Source: a virus
IMG/VR virus record: IMGVR_UViG_3300033145_000323
Location: 1-37,284 of that record
DNA length: 37,284 nucleotides
Reading direction: 5' to 3' (one strand)
The number at the start of each line of letters is the position of its first letter. The first letter of the stretch is position 1. This document shows positions 36,803 through 37,284 of the stretch, piece after piece. Both the position numbers and the translations under genes were made by a program. The notes beneath the pieces were generated by a model. The model had not been told where the DNA came from. It searched no databases and saw nothing but the letters and a program-made list of their open reading frames with translations.

Positions 36803-37284
36803 CTATTTAAATAAAGCATCTATTTGCTTTAGTATTTGTACCCTTACTGTGCGAGTTAACCCTTTTATTTCCGTCTTTGTTAAGTGGAAGAATTTTCTCC
36901 CCTGGTCTGCTTGGCCTTGTAAAATATCTTTATTCAATGCGCCATCTGTTCTGTTTTCTTTTAAAACTATAAAGGCCTCTGCCACTCTGGTTGCAATTCC
37001 GGTGATGGCATCTAGAAATTTCCCGGTAAATGTCAGATTGCTTTTACCGACAGTTGTACTGCCAGAAAGTTTCCCTTTCTTCTTTGCGCGCTGTCTAACC
37101 TTTTTATACTCATCTTTAAATCTTTTTAACTTCTCTTTTTTTGCCCCAGATTGTTTTACCCCTGACCCTAACCTGGTACGTACCCTAATTCGCTCTGCTG
37201 CTTGATTTGCTAGCCTCTGCATACTGCGCTTTGATGTAACATTGCTGATAATCCGGTTGATCTTCTTGTCAATGTCATTAAACG
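36803..37284 (-). CDS. Junction-spanning gp10-like head-tail connector (3' part)
   Basis: The main part of a 162-residue protein whose start codon lies at 121-119 across the contig junction. Within the window alone the first available ATG is at 37222, but that truncates 23 residues. The basic N-terminal half (RIRVRTRLGSGVKQSG, KKKGKLSG) precedes SNLTFTGKFLDAITG and RKFFHLTKTEIKGL, which align with VNLTLSGDMLDEMTH and RDFMGISKKDLNAI of the upstream gene. These landmarks fit HK97 gp10-like or virion-morphogenesis proteins that join head and tail. Confidence 0.72.
   Translation of the reverse strand, partial: FNDIDKKINRIISNVTSKRSMQRLANQAAERIRVRTRLGSGVKQSGAKKEKLKRFKDEYKKVRQRAKKKGKLSGSTTVGKSNLTFTGKFLDAITGIATRVAEAFIVLKENRTDGALNKDILQGQADQGRKFFHLTKTEIKGLTRTVRVQILKQIDALFK
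37171..37284. repeat. Terminal direct repeat, copy 2
   Basis: Identical to bases 1-114. Removing one copy gives a circle of about 37,170 bp in which the gp10-like gene is intact. Confidence 0.97.

Noticed and set aside
36507-37205. 232-residue plus-strand frame, Ser/Phe/Leu rich
   Set aside because: It is antisense to the coiled-coil and gp10-like genes; its hydrophobic, Ser-rich composition is the usual antisense image of Lys/Glu-rich helices.
36803-37222. 139-residue gp10-like frame starting at 37222
   Set aside because: Joining the identical ends extends the frame in register to an ATG at 121 with ATGA overlap to the upstream gene, giving 162 residues, so the shorter version is an artefact of the contig end.
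1-37284. Integrase, attachment site, tRNA genes and CRISPR arrays
   Set aside because: I looked for recombinase motifs, cloverleaf arms and regularly spaced repeats and found none; the only tandem array is the 60-bp iteron set.

Overview
The window is a complete, circularly assembled genome of a tailed double-stranded DNA phage. The first 114 bases (1-114) recur exactly as the last 114 (37171-37284), and one coding frame runs unbroken through that repeat from position 121 round to 36803, so the unique genome is about 37,170 bp. A tape-measure protein, a tail-tube protein and a frameshifted tail-assembly chaperone pair, with no sheath gene, indicate a siphovirus. A lipobox lipoprotein and a zinc amidase in the lysis region suggest a Gram-negative host. 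I see no integrase, excisionase, CI-like repressor or tRNA gene, so a lytic lifestyle is likely but not proven. The host genus cannot be read from the sequence.

Layout. A divergent control region (11724-11942) holds a leftward promoter, a rightward promoter and dyad operators. Leftward (minus strand, 11723 down to 4337) comes a dense early operon of small genes, many Cys-rich. It includes a ribbon-helix-helix-like protein, a Rad52-type annealing protein, an HNH protein, an ABA-sandwich protein, a RusA-like resolvase and an HNH homing endonuclease. After a roughly 128-bp non-coding gap with a candidate late promoter, the same strand carries TerS, TerL, portal and connector-like genes. It then passes the contig junction and continues through coiled-coil protein, scaffold, major capsid, decoration and fibre-like proteins, tail terminator, tail tube, tail chaperones, tape measure, distal tail, fibres, baseplate hub, collar-type fibre and the lysis cassette, ending at 18061.

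Rightward (plus strand, 11943 to 18048) is a second early operon: small proteins, an orphan C5-cytosine methyltransferase, then a promoter/operator/terminator unit (14126-14264) in front of a lambda O/P-like replication pair. The pair is an initiator with four 15-bp iteron-like repeats inside its gene, followed by a helicase-loader-like protein. More small genes follow, including an HExxH metallopeptidase-like protein. The two operons converge at about 18050 with only 12 bp between them and no visible terminator.

How it works together (inference): the initiator and loader recruit the host replicative helicase, since no helicase or polymerase gene is present. The Rad52-like protein, RusA and HNH protein process recombination intermediates for packaging. 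TerS and TerL fill a capsid built on a separate scaffold without a visible protease, and holin-like, amidase and spanin-like proteins lyse the cell.

The least explained features are a family of Cys-cluster/coiled-coil miniproteins duplicated across both early operons, the promoter-operator-terminator unit before the replication genes, ribosome binding sites buried in GC hairpins, and a tandem pair of gp10-like connector genes straddling the junction.
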